A stretch of DNA of 63,729 nt. Origin: Trebouxia sp. TZW2008. Its lineage: Eukaryota; Chlorophyta; Trebouxiophyceae; Trebouxiales; Trebouxiaceae. Each line of letters begins with the position of its first letter. Positions within the stretch are counted from its first letter, which is position 1. The notes under the pieces are model-generated. The model was given only the letters and a program-made list of their open reading frames with translations, searched no databases and had not been told where the DNA came from. The DNA lies in the NCBI GenBank assembly GCA_002118135.1, contig BDIU01000212.1, positions 201 through 63,929 on the forward strand. Reading direction: 5' to 3'. The translations under genes and the position numbers were made by a program. Of the stretch, positions 1 through 11,700 are shown piece after piece.

Positions 1-100
1 ATTTCATGGACATATAGTCATTGCCACAGTGTGGCACATGTGATCAGCCTTGTTGGCTGGCTAGAGCATGTAGAATTATTCTCTCTCTCTCTTACCGCAG

Positions 101-176
101 GGAGGCAGTGGTGCGAGTTTATGATGCATGTGCTTCGCATCTGCAGCAGCCCAGGCAGGGCCCTTGTACTGAGTGA
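101..176 (+). CDS. possible terminal exon of a gene entering from the left edge
   Basis: A long pyrimidine tract ending in CAG at 91-100 is followed by an open stretch of 24 codons beginning EAVVRVYDACASHLQ and ending at a TGA (174-176). If the preceding exon ends in phase 2, this would be the last coding exon of a plus-strand gene lying mostly outside the window. Nothing upstream inside the window can be joined to it, so the product is not identified. The strong acceptor is the main support. The short length leaves chance as a real alternative. Confidence 0.3.
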
Positions 177-1100
177 CTCTCACAATCTTGAATGTTTGGC
201 AGCAGCAGTTGCGTGAAGTTTGAGGAAATCATGCGCTTCTCTGTTATTGTGAATACATGCCGTGTTTCTGCGCCGCTGCTTATGTACCGATCAACAAGCA
301 TCTCGACCTCGCCCGCAATGCAGAGCAGTTCATGCTGATGTCAACCTTCTGAGCCGGTGTCAATGTTTGCAGTTGTCCGGCAAGAATGCTGACCTTGTGG
401 AAAGAAACGCCATGTATTGCATAATGGCAATGGCATTTCTCTGAAGCTACTGCATGGCAGACATTCATAGAAAAGCATACTACTGGCAGCGCTTGCTCAA
501 CTTGTCACAAAGGAGTCTGCTGCTCTTGTTTGTCTGTGAATGAAAAAAGAAGCTCTCCGCAATGAAAAGAAGCAAGAAACATCGTGGCCAAATGCCAGAT
601 CCCCTTGTTGTCCTATTTTGGCGAGTCATAATATATATAGCATAAACCAGCCTACCTGGAAACGGAGACCACCCCAAAATTGCGCCTGGAAATGGCTGCA
701 AAATCGAAAACAGCAAGGTGAATGGCAGAGACAAAGCAAAAGCTCTCAAGACGTAACAGCAACCCTGGATACATCAACAGCAAAGGCATGCATCAGGTAC
801 TAGCTGCACACTTCTGCAGCTGAATGCTCTCAAGGCTCAAAAAAGAAATGCAAGCAAGCCAACCATAAGCAATCCAGCATAGTTGTTAAGCAACACTGCA
901 CTGGTGTGACGCCCGCAGAATGCCCAAATCAGCAGCTTTCTGGCTGCCTGCAAGAGCCATTTTATTTTCAATTGTTCTGAGGTAAGATACGACTCCCTGT
1001 ACAAGCCTGCTTGCCTCTGCCCAAGAACAAGGCAGGTGCAGCATCAAAGACTGGGATGCTGTCAGCAACATCATGGGTCGGTAAGCTGCGGTGTTGACAC
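177..1100. other. no supported gene
   Basis: I see no convincing exon here. Short open frames on both strands lack splice context, recognisable motifs or length. The stretch probably holds the 3' flank of the left-edge gene and the 3' flank of gene C. Confidence 0.4.
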
Positions 1101-4100
1101 TCATCCTGATGATTTGCGCCTTTTCCCTGCAATGAAGCAATGAAGCACAGCATTGGTGCATGGTCTGCATAGGGATTGGACAACAAAGAAAAAGTCAGAA
1201 ACCCATATCATAGCAGAAGACAGGGCAGGGTAGAGGGCAGGGCACCTCAATCATCATCATCATCAACAGCAGCAACAATTAGTCTCATTCTGACGAGGTG
1301 TTTCAATGCAGCTGAGGGTCTGTGACCCACCTGAGTGAGCAGAGAATGCTCCCTTGACAGCCCTAATCAGCTTGCCAGAGGACCTGTTCTCATGCGGCAG
1401 GCCAAGGCAACACGGGGCAGGTCAGGGCTGTGGGCAGGGCAGAGGGCAATGCAATAGCAACAGGGCAGGGCAGAGGGCAAGGCAGAAGGCAAGACAGAAG
1501 GCAGGGCAGATCACCTGAGTGAGCAGGGAATGCTCCCTCGACAGCCCATATCAGCTTGCCAGAGGACCTGTTTTTGTGCAACAGGCCAAGGCAGTCTGAG
1601 GCAATGCAAGGCAGTTGTATACAAGACAAGGGAAGGCCGTATAGGGCAAGACCATGCAAGACAGGGCAAGGGCACCTGAGTGAGCAGAGAAGGCTCCCTT
1701 GACAGCTCTGATCAGCTTGCCAGAAGACCTGTTCTTGTGCAGCAGGCCTAGCCCCCTTGAAGCCCTTTGGGGTTGGATCTTGTCATCATCATCTGGGAGG
1801 GGATCTAGAGGGAAGGCTCCTGAAATCCCGCTCTGCATCAATCACGCACACTGGATCGTGAGGCCCTTGATACTTGCAGTATCAGTGTCAGACATAGACA
1901 AGAAAAGAGTTTCTCTGGAATGGACAATTTCCACAGTTTATGTTGATCATGCAGGTTTTGTTGTGAGGTTCATGACAGAAGGAAAAACAAGGCTTCAAGC
2001 AAAGCAATGCAATGTCAATGTGAGTTTTACGACCTCTTCAGCATACAGGTGATGTAACCACAAGCGTAAAAATGCTCATGGAAACATCATTACTCCTACC
2101 CTTGTCAAAGGACAAAGTTGATGGCCCCATCAGTATTTGACAGAAAATGGCTTGTTGAGAGCATGCCAGAATGCAGATCCGCCATGACCAATTGATAACA
2201 TGTACACCAGTAACCAATGCCCAGCAGTCTTCAAGCAAGACATGACTAAATGTGCACCTACCCTTGTCAAAGACAATGGTGATGGTGCCACAAGTCTGAC
2301 AGTGCTCTGCCTTCTGCTTCTTCGTCCATGACTGATCAGGCTCATGGCAGCAGCCCCAGCATTGTCCTGGGATGACCCCTCCCCAGGGAACCCACCCGAC
2401 CCCGACCTGCCACCCCTGAGGGGGGGCGCTGCGGCCTGCCGGGGTTTGCTCTTCTTCCTTGTCAGAGAGCGGCAGATGGGTAGACCCCCCAGGGGAAGGA
2501 AGTCTAAATCGGCATCTGGCCCTGAGGCAGATTCCTGCGATGCCATGTCACCCAGTGAACTCTCTCCAGACTGCAGTCAAAACATAGTTAGCAATCTCAA
2601 GTGGAGTGGAGTTCCAAAGCCAGCCATTTTGTAGCTGGCCAATTCTTGCTAATTCTGCAGCAATCAAACACAGTTATTGCCGCGCGCTGATTCATGTGCA
2701 TGAATAGTCACTGAGTTACAGACACAGACAGACTGTCGGCCGCAGCAGTGACTGCATTCTGGTTGGAAATCTCTCATGTACAGCTCAATGGCAATACAGC
2801 TTTGCAGAACTGGACTTTGCCTGTTGCAATATACAGACTTGATGCATGGCAGACTGTACAGATACAGCGCCCAATGCATATAAATAAATAGGCCGTGCTG
2901 TCACCGCAACAACATTGAGATAATACATCTCTGGGGTTTTTATGCAGTACCAGCCAGATGGCTCTGCAGCTCTTCAGAACACAGTCTTCAAACAGCCAGT
3001 ACGCTCTGTCATGCTTGACTTTGTCCACATCCAGTCAATTGAGCCTTGGCTGCTAAGCTCAGAACGGCATTGCCAGATTGTGCACCAGACTGACGGTGTC
3101 AGAAGTGAGGTGCATGCTTCAGTTGTCCAAAACACGGTGTAGACACAGCAGAAGTGTTGGCAACTCATGCAAACACAACATGACAGTAAGTTTGGAGGTG
3201 CTTGTAATGACTGGAAAAGTCAACTCAAGACAAGTGACAGAGACAAGAGGAGGGCTGGAAGGGCTGCACTAGCAATCCCTCCTGACTGCAGTACATATAT
3301 GCTCAAATAGCAAGCTGGCCGACCCATAAATGACAGATATGATGTTGCACGCTGACAGACAGTGCAGCACTTTATGACTGTACAGTGATACGTCAGATCA
3401 GACACAACACCAACATCAGATGGGTTGAAAGGCCCGTGGCAAGAAACGCAAGATGACACGCATGAGCACAGCAATCCTGACAAGGGTTCAGAAAAGGGTT
3501 CAGAACAACCCATACCTGCAGCCTTCGTGCTGGCTCTGCAGGTTTGCTCTCCAGCTGCTGCCGCAATTCCAGTGGCATCTGGTACAGCTGACTGGCAAAG
3601 GGGCTCACTATGGAACCCTACAGGCAGACAGTACAAACCCTTAGGAGTCATAGCACAGAAGTGCAAGCTAATCTTCAAGGGCATTTGATGCGGCAGACTT
3701 GCGAGAGGAGACTATGAGGTGACAGTGCAGGCTGACAAATGAGACATCAAAACATGCTGTAATGCTATGTTTAGGTAGCCGGGCTGCGCTGCATGTGCCG
3801 AGGCATATCTTCAACGGTTCTGAGCGTCCAGATGGCTTTGCAGCTTCAAGACTTGAGCGAGTGCTTGACAATTATACAGACACTGTGCCTGCCAACTTTC
3901 ACCACAGAAACAGACATTAAATATGCGTCTTGCCTACTGTGCACCACCTAACAGCACACGCAAGTAGCTTGTCAGGGACAAAGAGGTGGTCTCTGCCAAC
4001 ATCTGATACCCTGTTTCATCAGGTAGCATTGGACTCAAATTTAGCTGGGTGAGCTTGACTTTTGGTCAGGGACGCCAACCTTGGTCAAAGGCTCACAGGG

Positions 4101-7100
4101 CAGTCATCGAGACAGGTTGCAACACAAACAGTGAAGATCACTTTGGACTGCTCACCTCCTTTGTGAGAGACGCCAATCTTGGTGGAAGGCTCTCAGTGCA
4201 CGACAAGTAGCCACAAATTGTTCAGACAAAGCTTGCATCAGAAACAATCAAGAGAAACTTGGACTGCTCACCTCCTTTGTGAGGGATGCCAATCTTGGTG
4301 GGAGGCTCACAGGGCTCCCTCTGACACTTGTGGTCTCACTGTGTTTGCCATCATCAAGCTAAGACACTGAGTGCATGAGCTCAAAATCGATGATTGCTGC
4401 ACTTGAAGGGGGGAGGGGTGGGGGTGGCAAAGAAGGGGGATGTGTCATGCAGGAGCATTGGTTACTGGGGCTGAGGGGTGGAGGGACATATTCAGTGGGG
4501 GTATGACAAAGGAGGAGGGGGTTAAGGTTGGGGGGTGGAAGGGGCCAGGTATTACAAGAGCGTCGCAACAGTCAGTAAGCTCACCTCCTTTGTGAGGGAT
4601 GCCAACCTTGGTGAAAGGCTCGCAGTGCACAACAAGTAGCCACAAATTGTTCAGATAAAGCTTGCATCATAAACAATGAGGATAAACTTGGACTGCTTAC
4701 CTCTTTTGTGAGAGACGCCAACCTTGGGGGGAGGCTCACAGGGCTCCCTCTGACACTTGTGGTTTTGCTGTCTTTACCATCGTCTAACTCAGACACTGAG
4801 TGCATGTGCTCAAGGCTTGTGATGTCAGCATTCAGCTCAGAGTTTGGGTCCAGGCTGTTGCGCTGTGATTGTTCCCACTCTGAGTTTGGGAAGGTAACTG
4901 AGGCCCTTTGACTGAAAGACTGACGAGGCTTTGGCTTTATAAGGAGACCTGGAGTTTTACTGTCTCCTGCCTGCAAGTGCCAAGGTCGCAGGTTCAAGTC
5001 AGAGCAAGACTCTGGATGACATTGGCAAGCACAAACCCAGGTCATGTCAAACTGAGCTGCATTGGCAGCATCAGAGATGATGATGTGTGACCAACAGAGT
5101 GCTAGGGTCATGACTTGCACGCAGCTGTTGTGGCAGCAGACACAAGCCTAGGTACAATAGTGGCCACTGCCACAGTAATGCACACTTGTGTTCAACCCAC
5201 AAATATGCTGCTTGGAAGGCAACTGATGGCAAGCACTACACAGCAGTTCCTGCAAACAGCAGTTTTGGCTCATGTCGGCAGTTGACTGACACCATGAAAG
5301 GTTGTGGCAGTTGATGCGGGCAGGGATCAGCAATAATGCGGCTGTGATCTTTAAAATGACAGTTAGATGTTGAAGCATAGACTTGCAGCTGAAGTTCATG
5401 TGCTGACCAGCACTGGGTGTTGGGATGTGATCAAACTGACCTGCATACTTGGCGGCCGCATGCGTGTGAAGCTTTTGGCCCTCAGTCCAGGCAGCTCAGT
5501 GCCGTGCTGAGTCTTGAGCGCCTGAGCCATGAGTGCACGAGCCTCATCCAAAGATGATCTCCTGAAGATCAGCTCCACGCTCATGTCATTGCTGTTGGTC
5601 AGCTGAGCCTTGAGATCATCCAGGATGCTGGCCTGGCGAGTCATCTCTCTCTGACGCTCAACGCTCACATTGAGGTGAGATTTGAGCTCATCAATGACTA
5701 ATGCCTGGCGCTTGAGCTCATATTGCTCATTACTCTTGAGTGCAATCATCTCAGCCTTGAGTTCTTTGATGTCTGCTGAGTCTTTGAGCAGCTGAGCTGA
5801 ACCTTGCACACTCACTTGTAGCTGAGTCCTCAAATCAGCGATGACACCTGCAATACCACTTGAGCTGTCAAGACCTAGACAATGCAAGGAAATCAATACT
5901 CAATTAACATACAGCGCCATTGTGCGATTGACAGTTCAATGGGTGGCCAAATCTGTGACCTGTGAGCATTGACTTTCTTGAAAAGCATGATCTGCTTTTC
6001 AGGGACCAGCAACAGCTATGAGTGATTCCAGTGTAGTCTCAGCAATATCAAATGTGGTCTGTGACCTCCCAGCAGTGGCATTACAGGCACAAAGGCCTAG
6101 CCAGCAACTTTTGTAGCGTTGACGTCATAGGTACACAGGTGGCAAGAAAGTATCTCCTGACAGCACCTAACATTCACGCGCCAGAAAGTTCTCACAAACT
6201 TTCTTATCATCACCTGAGAGTGACTTCAGCAGCTGCTGCGCCTGGGACTCAGCCTGAACCTGGCTCGCGAGCTCTGAGTACTGCATGTCCAGCTTCTCAA
6301 GTTCTTCAGCCAATCGCTGCAGCTTCCTCACAGTTCTGGTGTCTGCATGTGGTGATGCAAGCAGCTTCTGTATCAGCTGCGCTTGCTGGCGCAGCTCAGA
6401 TTCCAGCTTGACCAACTCTTGTGCCACCCCTGCATGGAAGTCAGCAGCATCACCAGCTTCCTCATAGTTCAGGTGTCTGCATGCGGTGACGCAAGCAGCT
6501 TCTGCATCAATTGCGCTTGCTGGCGCAGCTCAGATGTCAGCTTGACCAACTCTTGGGCAACACCTGCACCGAAACCAGCTACATCAGCAGCTTCCTCACA
6601 GTTCTGATGTCTGCAAGCAGCTTCTGTATCAATTGCGCTTGCTGGCGCAGCTCAGATCCAGCTTGACCACCTCCTGTTGGACACCTGTGCGGAAGTCAGC
6701 TACATCATGAGCTTCCTCACAGTTCTTGTGTCTGCATGTGATGATGCAAGCAGCTTCTGTATCAGCTGCGCTTGCTGGCGCAGCTCAGATTCCAGCTTGA
6801 CCCACTCTGGGTTAGAAGACTTTTGGGCTGACAGAACTTCATTCTGACAGAGAATGGCAGATGCTTGGCAGATGTTTTGTCATGGTGGTGTGAGCACGAA
6901 ATAAGGTGAGCTGATGGTGGACTGATGAATCAGCTTGATGGACAAGACAATGTTGAAGCAAAAATAAATGTGCATTATCAATTGATCTGTGGTGAACTTG
7001 CAATAGGAACAGAAAAGTGGGCGAGATACAACAGGCAAAAGCAGTGAACTGTGGCCCACTCCATGGCAACAACATCTGACATCCAATGGCATGCATACTG

Positions 7101-7526
7101 TTGTGCTCAAATGAGCACTGGATTTGTGTGCAGAGCTGAGCAGCTGTAGCTAGATAGAACGCAACAACAGAGCTGAGTGTCTTCGTACTATGAGCGCTAA
7201 CTTTGGGCATGGATGTTAGCAATCTATCGCTCTGGCTTTGAGGGCTGCTAACACTTTGCTGTATGCATATGTATGCTGCTACACCTTCTCTTTGTAAGGA
7301 CACTTAATGTGAAGACAATCTTGATGTGAGGACAGCGCAACTGGTGAACCAATCAGTGCATTCTGACTGCCGTGGCACCTCTGAGTAAGGACAACTTGAT
7401 ATCAGGACAAATTGCTTGGGAACCAAAGCAGTCAGTACAACGAGAAGTCACTGTATGACCCCTGTGATGGAACCCCCAGACAGTCAACACGTTTTCATTT
7501 GATTGTTACTAGTCAAGAAACCCACC
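1101..7526 (-). CDS. gene C: membrane-anchored coiled-coil protein, tandem paralog
   Basis: Unrecognised protein. Exons in transcript order: C1 ending 7526 (start unclear, near 7645), 6429-6214, 5847-5441, 4970-4701, 3617-3516, 2570-2262, 1832-1676 and perhaps a tiny last exon 1126-1101 ending KRRKSSG. All these junctions are GT-AG and the phases agree. C1 encodes a hydrophobic segment (FAWAGLALLAGISFLAVQW) that reads as a single transmembrane helix. C2 and C3 are long heptad-rich coiled coils (VKLESELRQQAQLIQKLL; ADIKELKAEMIALK). Later exons are Ser/Pro/Arg-rich and probably disordered. Exon order and phases match genes B and A to the right: membrane exon ending in phase 1, coiled coil starting in phase 1, then phase 0 exons, with a shared VSPFA motif in C5. 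The true N-terminus was not found. Several introns hold copies of the neighbouring exon ends. The internal exons are fairly secure; both ends are not. Confidence 0.6.
1333..1675 (-). repeat. two downstream copies of the 3' end of exon C7
   Basis: Exon C7 (1832-1676) ends with a segment reading LLHKNRSSGKLIRAVKGAFSAHS and then GT. Two further copies, near 1511-1580 and 1333-1402, repeat about 70 nt of that segment with few changes. Each keeps its own AG|GTGRNC-like donor. Spacing is about 165-180 bp. The intervening DNA is rich in GGGCA-type repeats. Confidence 0.75.
4040..4700 (-). repeat. downstream copies of the 3' end of exon C4
   Basis: The last part of C4 (ending at 4701; residues PPRLASLTKE then the donor) recurs at about 4575-4632, 4270-4375, 4155-4205 and 4050-4105. 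The first three keep an intact AG|GTGAG donor; the farthest has lost it. The 4270-4375 copy extends furthest into the exon, with a disrupted frame. Confidence 0.75.
6445..6812 (-). repeat. three upstream copies of the 5' part of exon C2
   Basis: C2 begins at 6429 with a segment reading LVKLESELRQQAQLIQKLL. Upstream in the transcript, three copies of about 120 bp repeat the first third of the exon. Each is preceded by a degraded or intact acceptor. They differ by substitutions and small indels, and some carry stops, so they look like non-coding relics of the exon. Confidence 0.75.
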
Positions 7527-7649
7527 TGCATATGCTCGCAGCATCCACTGCACTGCCAGGAAGCTGATGCCTGCCAGCAATGCGAGCCCTGCCCATGCGA
7601 AACCTGGCAGCTCTTCAAGCATCTTGAGCATAGCATGAACGCCTGGTGC

Positions 7650-8540
7650 TGGCTTCAAGTCCTGAAGATCTGCCTATGTTTTGCCTTGTGCTGAGTTCAA
7701 GTGTCAAAAACCTGGTTTTGCAGCAAGGGAAACTCCTACAATTTGGCTGTTGCTGCAGCAGAATGTGCTGATGCCAATGTGCTACTGATAGTGATAGGGG
7801 CAATGACAATGTCCACAGCTGCGGGTGGCTCTGAGGGCCAAGGATGGCCTGCACATTGCAAGGACTGTCAAGTGCCTTATGTCTGCTTGTTGCAGGCCAG
7901 CTTGGCAGTGCATTATAAAAGGGTAGAATGGGTTGAGGTAGCAGGCAGCGCCTGGGAAGTGGCAGGAGGACAAGCAGCAAATCTTTGCATAGACACATCC
8001 TGTGCTTACCTAAGGATTAGCTATGACGTTCGGGTAAGAGGAGCTCACAGGCGCTGCCTCTGCATCGTGTGCGTAGCGAGACATGCTGAGTCTGGTCAAG
8101 ACGAGACTGAGCTCTGACTTGAAGCTTGTTGTCAGAGAGTGCAGATTGTGGAGGTTGTCATCATCAACGCCCTGAGCTCACGTCGAGGAGACGCCTTGAG
8201 TCGTGGAAGACACTTCACGAACAGGCTTGACTGCTGTCTATCCTGCGGTGTTTTGTCAGGTCTCGCTCGGTCGTAACGAGGTCGGTAAACAGCACGTCAG
8301 GCACACAATCTGTATCTGTCCAGCGGCACTGCAGCACAGATGCTAAGGTTCAGACCTTGGACTGAAGCACCTAGATGTGCAGATTGAAGTACACAGCCTC
8401 AAGCTGAAGACTGTGTTCTGAGTGTGACAAAGCCCGGTGGTGTCAGCGTTAAGCAATTGTGTCTGGGCAGCTTCCTCAACAGGCAGTGATCACGTCATCA
8501 CAGACAGACATCGCGCACTGATTGCCTGTTTCTGGCAGGA
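7650..8540. other. upstream region of gene C, no secure exon
   Basis: A minus-strand ATG at 7998 opens a short hydrophobic frame (MCLCKDLLLVLLPLPRRCLL) that could be the missing targeting exon of gene C, but no donor of the right phase was seen. The rest shows no gene. Confidence 0.3.
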
Positions 8541-8546
8541 ACATGC

Positions 8547-8700
8547 AGCGCTTTCTACAGTTTAGGCTTGGTTGTCACCAGCTTCCTNNTCGTCGCAGTG
8601 GCATTGCTAGAGCCTGTAGGTTGTGCACACTTTGCGGTTCTGGGGCCTTGGGCGATGCAAGGCACTTAGTGTTGCATTGGCTGGGGTGCGGGCCAAGTAC
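8547..8700 (+). pseudogene. reverse-transcriptase C-terminal relic (non-LTR type retroelement)
   Basis: The translated frame reads RFRLGCHQLP, a two-base gap (NN at 8588-8589), then RRSGIARACRLCTLCG and GDARHLVLHW. This matches the conserved tail seen in many LINE-like reverse transcriptase proteins: R-x-R-x3-H-x-L-P, G-I-x-R, a C-x2-C pair, then GDE-x-H-L. The C-x2-C pair is present (CTLC) and the usual GDE is GDA. No polymerase core (YxDD) or endonuclease was found nearby, so this is a fragment of a dead element. It sits in the opposite orientation just beyond the 3' end of gene B. The assignment rests on motif spacing remembered from the family. Confidence 0.55.
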
Positions 8701-8754
8701 CCTGGTTTGTTTGAGAGCTGCGGTTATAACATGCGCAGGAATCCCTAGCTTAGG

Positions 8755-11700
8755 TCAAGCTTTTGCCCTTGAGCCAAACACAAAAGACGGTCTGTGCCTA
8801 GCTGGAATGCCATCACCCTTACGCTGTCTCACTTCGCCTGAGCTCAGGTTGACCGAGTCTTGAGACTTTGGTTTGAGCGCCTGAAACCTCACAAGTCGGT
8901 TCCACGGACTATTGGGCAGCGGCTCAGCGCTCAACCCTGAGCTGCAACTCCTGCCGAGCGCTGAGCTGCACCCAGCCTCACTTACTAAGCTTGCCTCCAC
9001 CCCAGACTTGTCACCAAATACAGCATCAGAGAGAGTCCCTGGCGTGCCTGTGCTGGCCCGTCTACTGCGGTGGTGGACTTGCTGCTTGCTCGGTAGTAGA
9101 CGCACTGCATCTGAGGTAGACTGTAGTGCAAAGGCCGCCATCGTTTGGTGACTGCTATCCTGTGTTGCCTGACTGATTTTTCGGCCCCTGCTGCCGCTGT
9201 TGCTGCTAGCGCGTGCTGGCTCGGGCTGCTTGCCAGACACTTGCACAACCACTCCGGCCTGCAGCATGACAGCTTCTCAGTTGCGCAGCTCTGATAGAAT
9301 AAGGTCTGACCTGTACAGGTGTGCATGCTGTGGTGCAAATGATGGTGACATGATGTGAATGATGCTGACTATTTGCTGCAACAACATAGAGCTCAGACTG
9401 CTTGCCAGACACTTGCACAACCATTCCAGCCTGCAACAGCGCTAGCTGCTGAGTTGTGTAGATTTGGCATATTAAACATCACCGTTTGGTGCACTTGCAC
9501 GTGGTACACTGTCAGCTGCACAATTTTGTGCAGGATTGCCAGGTTTGTGTTGCTTACTACTGTCCCATGCAGTATGTATTGTACTGTCAGGTACTGCTTC
9601 ATACAACTTGGGCAAAAAGGACGGATTGCATACCAATTTGCCATGCAGCACACATAGTACAACGTGGATGATGGCTGTATGAATCAGCTGAGGCGCGCAC
9701 TGCCATGTGTTGTTGAACAGATGTCCGTGAGCCAGCACAGCCTTGTGTATGTATGCCAACCAGATGAGGAGTCAATATTCTCTGCAAAAACTGCCATTCC
9801 AATACTCACTGCCATAAGTGTCATTGTGTTTTGAGTGCATGGCAATAATTATGTGTTGTTGAACAGATGTCCGTGAGCCAGCACAGCCTTGTGTATGTAT
9901 AATAATAATTACCTGAGGTGCGCACTGCCACTTGCTGTTGAACAGATCTCCATGCGCTAGCACAGCCTTGTGCATGTAGGCCGGACGGAAGGGCTTGCCG
10001 TGGTTGTTGGCAGGGGCAAATGCCCTGCTGTCCTGCCTTACCTCATGCTGCAGGCATTCAGGTTTTGTCAGGGTATGGTTTGTTAGGGTTCTAAGTGAAA
10101 TTCAGAGCAGAAGATGCACAGACAACTGGAGCAGACGTATGCTGCAGATGTCCATTGGCATGACTACCTCCCTTATTGTAGGATGGTGCCCATGATTGCA
10201 AGAAACAGCCCAAGTGTTGCTGTCAGGAACTGACTTGCCAGCAAAGTGATGTGTCATGAGATGTTTGGTCATGTTTGGCCTCAATGTGAAGGGCAAAGCA
10301 TGGCAGGATAGGGCAGGGCAGGGCAGGGCAGTACCTAATGCAGCCCTGGGCTGCTCCGACAGTTAGACAAAGCCTGGAAGTGAGATCTGTGCCTAGCCTT
10401 GCCAGCCAACAGCAAGACAGGGCAGCGTAGGGCAGGGCACAACATAAGGGGCAGGGCAGGGCAGGCCATGACAACAGCGCACAGGCAGGGCAGTGCAGGG
10501 CAATGACAACAAGACAGCACCTGCTGTAGCCCTGGGCTGCTTGGAGACTTAGACACCGCATGGAGGTGCAAGCTATAACTAGCCTTGCCAACAGCCTTTG
10601 ACTGCTCTGAGACTTGCCTCAAAGGTCAGGGCAGGGCATGACAACAGGGCAGGGCAGTACCTGCTGCAATCCTGGGCTGCTCTGAGATTCAGACACAGCA
10701 GGCAGGTCTGATCTATTCCTAGTGTTGCCAGCCAACAGCAACAGCACTGTGCAACAGGGCGTAGCGACGGAACGCAGGGCAAAGCAGCGCAATACCTGTT
10801 GCAGTCCAGGGCTGCTCTGAGACTCAGAAACAGCATGCAGGTGTGTCTTCTGTCAAGCCTTGCTGGCCACAGCAACAGCACCATACAACAGGGCATAACA
10901 GGGCAGGCAAGAGCATTGTAAAGCAGGAGACAGCAAAGCAATGCGGTACCTGCTGCAGTCCTGGGCTACTCTGAGACTTAGACACAGCATGAAGATGTGA
11001 CCTGTGCCTCGCCTTGCCAGCAAGTTGCAACAAGCCTGTGCTAGCAGCCCTGTCAGCCTTTTTAGGCGCCCCGTTGCTTGACCCAGACCCCTTGCTGGTG
11101 TGCACATATGGCTCAGATGCAAAGGCCCGCAATGGGAGCCCTTCAAGGTCTCTTGAAGGCCCAATCGGGTCTTTTGCCCATCGGCTTGATGGGCAGTCCT
11201 CTTGCACAATGGGCAGAGGTCCAGCAGATGGTTGGTGGGCTGCAAAGGGGCTGACTACGCCGTGCTGCATGAATGCGAACGACATAATCAGACTGTAAAA
11301 TGCCTGCTATGATTGCGTGCTTCATGCGTGATTTCATGCATGATGCTGATATTATTCATGCAGGCTTTGGGATAGGCTTTCAAGCTTTTGTCCATGCATT
11401 CCATGTGTCATGTCAGTGAGAAACCCATGCAGAGGGTGACGTAATGGCGCATATGGATTTGTAGACATGTACTGTGAACCATAGGACTCTAGAACATGGT
11501 GCGCATCACAAGGGGTGAGCCATGACTATGTGTCACACTATGAGTCACAGTACAGTGTCTGCGCTATGATGGGCGCACCATGGTTGTGCAGTGCATCCTG
11601 TTGTAAAAGTCCCCTCTTGCCATCCAGGCATTTGCCCTCGGGCCCTGCCCTTTGCTAAGCCCTGCTGGGTTCCCTGGAAACTCCTGCAGACATTTGCACG

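Noticed and set aside
886..1170. 94-codon minus-strand frame downstream of exon C7
   Set aside because: It would need a phase that exon C7 does not provide; the phase-compatible reading stops after nine codons.
4975..5010. B-box-like GGTTCAAGTC
   Set aside because: It lies in the polypyrimidine/intron side of exon C4, the stem does not pair, and no matching A-box or cloverleaf was found.
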